Source: Clostridiales bacterium
GTDB taxonomy: Bacteria > Bacillota > Clostridia > WRLR01
Length of the DNA stretch: 24,322 bases
Reading direction: 5' to 3'
Assembly: GCA_031263625.1 (NCBI GenBank)
Contig: JAISFK010000180.1
Location: 1 to 24,322 of the forward strand
A program made the translations under genes and the position numbers. Each line of letters begins with the position of its first letter. Position 1 is the stretch's first letter. Below the pieces are notes generated by a model, which made no database searches, was not told where the DNA came from, and worked only from the letters and a program-made list of their open reading frames with translations. This document shows positions 23,236 to 24,322 of this stretch, piece by piece.

Positions 23236-24273
23236 TCAGATCTTTATGACAATCTTGACCACGTCGGCCTTATCGTCGATGTTCACGCGGAACGCCTCGG
23301 CTATGTCGTCAAACGCGAACTCGTGCGTGACGATCCCTGACACGTCGATGGCCCCCGACGCGAGCGCCTTTATTGCGGTCGGGTACAGGTTCTTGTAGCG
23401 GAATATCGGGCGCAGGTCGGCGACCTGGCCCATGAGCTTCGCGAAGTTGAACGGGATCACGTCGTCGGGCGCCATGCCGACGAGCACGATCGTCCCGCCG
23501 CGCTTTACGAGGAACGGCGCCTGCTGCGTCGTCCGCGAGCTGCCCGCCGTCTCCATCACGATGTCGGCGCCCTCGCCGCCCGTCGCGGCCAGCAGCTCCT
23601 TCTCCACGTCCTGCCTCGACGCGTCTATGACGCGCGTCGCGCCCAGCTCCAGCGCTTTCTCGAGGCGCTTGCCTATGACGTCCACGACCGTGACGTCGGC
23701 CGCGCCGTATGCCTTCGACGCGAGCAGCGCCGTCAGCCCTATGCAGCCCGCGCCCAGTATCGCGACGGAGCTGCCCAGCGTCACGCCGCCCGTCTTTGCC
23801 GCCTCCAGGCCGACGTTGAGCGGCTCCACAAGCGCCCCCTCCCTCGTCGATATGCCGTCCGGCAGCTTGAACGCCAGCTTGGCCGGAAACGCGATGTAGT
23901 TCTCGAAGCAGCCGTGGTACGGCGGCGTCGCGAGAAACACGACGTCCGGGCACAGATTGTAGCGCCCCGTCTTGCAGTACTCGCACTCGCCGCACGTCGC
24001 GCCCGGCTCCAGCGCCACGCGGTCGCCGGGCGCGAGGACGGAGACGCCCTCGCCCAGCTCGGTGACGACGCCGGCGCACTCGTGCCCCAGAATGTAGTCG
24101 CCCCGCACGATGTAGTCGCCTATGCGCCCGTGCTCGTAGTAGTGGACGTCCGAGCCGCATATGCCGACGTACTCGAGCTTGACCACAACCTCGCCCGCCT
24201 TGGCGGCCGGCATCGGCACGTCGCGCAGTTCCATCTTCCTGATCCCCGTCATGAATGCCGCCCTGTTGCCCAT
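23236..24273 (-). CDS. Zinc-dependent polyol dehydrogenase (xylitol/sorbitol dehydrogenase type)
   Basis: 345 residues of the medium-chain dehydrogenase family. Catalytic zinc ligands are C39 (GICGSD), H64-E65 (LGHECAG) and E150 (ALVEPLNVGL). A structural zinc lobe with C94, C97, C100 and C108 (CGECEYCKTGRYNLC) is present. The Rossmann motif GAGCIGL is followed by an acidic VVDV strand end, indicating NAD rather than NADP. This pattern fits sorbitol/L-iditol dehydrogenase and D-xylulose reductase (xylitol dehydrogenase). The xylulokinase next downstream makes xylitol or D-arabitol to D-xylulose the most likely reaction, but sorbitol to fructose cannot be excluded. The start is ATG 24273 with AGGGGGA about 9 bases upstream. 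The transporter and regulator expected for such a locus must lie beyond the right edge. Confidence 0.9.
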   Translation of the reverse strand: MGNRAAFMTGIRKMELRDVPMPAAKAGEVVVKLEYVGICGSDVHYYEHGRIGDYIVRGDYILGHECAGVVTELGEGVSVLAPGDRVALEPGATCGECEYCKTGRYNLCPDVVFLATPPYHGCFENYIAFPAKLAFKLPDGISTREGALVEPLNVGLEAAKTGGVTLGSSVAILGAGCIGLTALLASKAYGAADVTVVDVIGKRLEKALELGATRVIDASRQDVEKELLAATGGEGADIVMETAGSSRTTQQAPFLVKRGGTIVLVGMAPDDVIPFNFAKLMGQVADLRPIFRYKNLYPTAIKALASGAIDVSGIVTHEFAFDDIAEAFRVNIDDKADVVKIVIKI

Positions 24274-24322
24274 TTTCGCGCGTCCCCCTGTTCCGCCGCC
24301 CGCGCTTTTGCGCTTTTGGGGC

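Overview
The window is a GC-rich bacterial chromosome segment (by eye about two thirds G+C; not computed) in which every gene I can support lies on the minus strand, so transcription runs from high to low coordinates. Gene order and family types point to a high-GC Bacillota, probably Clostridia-like: nadK-argR-recN in a row, dnaG-rpoD overlapping, a ThiI without a rhodanese domain, a NifZ-like cysteine desulfurase in the same neighbourhood, and strong purine-rich ribosome binding sites with frequent GTG and TTG starts. The placement is inference; there is no rRNA or other taxonomic marker here.

Layout, in transcription order from the right edge. (1) 24273-21568: a zinc polyol/xylitol-type dehydrogenase followed by xylulokinase, a short route from a sugar alcohol to xylulose 5-phosphate, separated by a hexanucleotide tandem repeat. 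(2) 21263-16815: dnaG, rpoD and a NifZ-like cysteine desulfurase, tightly packed. (3) 16735-14826: an AT-richer accessory gene, a Schlafen/AlbA_2-domain putative transcriptional regulator, with its own promoter. It is bracketed by one full and one truncated copy of a ~105-bp palindromic repeat, and it sits between the NifZ-like gene and thiI. (4) 14780-12370: thiI (tRNA 4-thiouridine synthesis) and a HypE/SelD-superfamily protein, overlapping by one base. (5) 12092-10851: glyA with a clear sigma-A promoter and upstream 27-bp tandem repeats. (6) 10850-10439: a 412-bp intergenic region full of repeats: a second full copy of the ~105-bp repeat, 15-bp tandem units and a perfect 18-bp inverted repeat. 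(7) 10438-4777: an HtrA-like protease, a large exported protein with a copper-amine-oxidase-N-like domain, and the AAA+ ATPase RarA. (8) 4674-1: nifS, nifU, a PHP-family phosphoesterase, nadK, argR and the start of recN, most of them overlapping or closely spaced.

Two themes stand out. First, housekeeping enzymes (NadK, the PHP protein, RarA, ThiI, DnaG) carry long Ala/Gly/Pro-rich, often tandemly repetitive inserts, and most intergenic gaps contain short tandem repeats, as if simple-sequence expansion were widespread in this genome. Second, the ~105-bp two-hairpin repeat occurs three times in 6 kb. It accompanies the only foreign-looking gene, and at two loci one end opens an in-frame ATG into the downstream gene. 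I found no tRNA, rRNA, CRISPR array, transposase or convincing intrinsic terminator.
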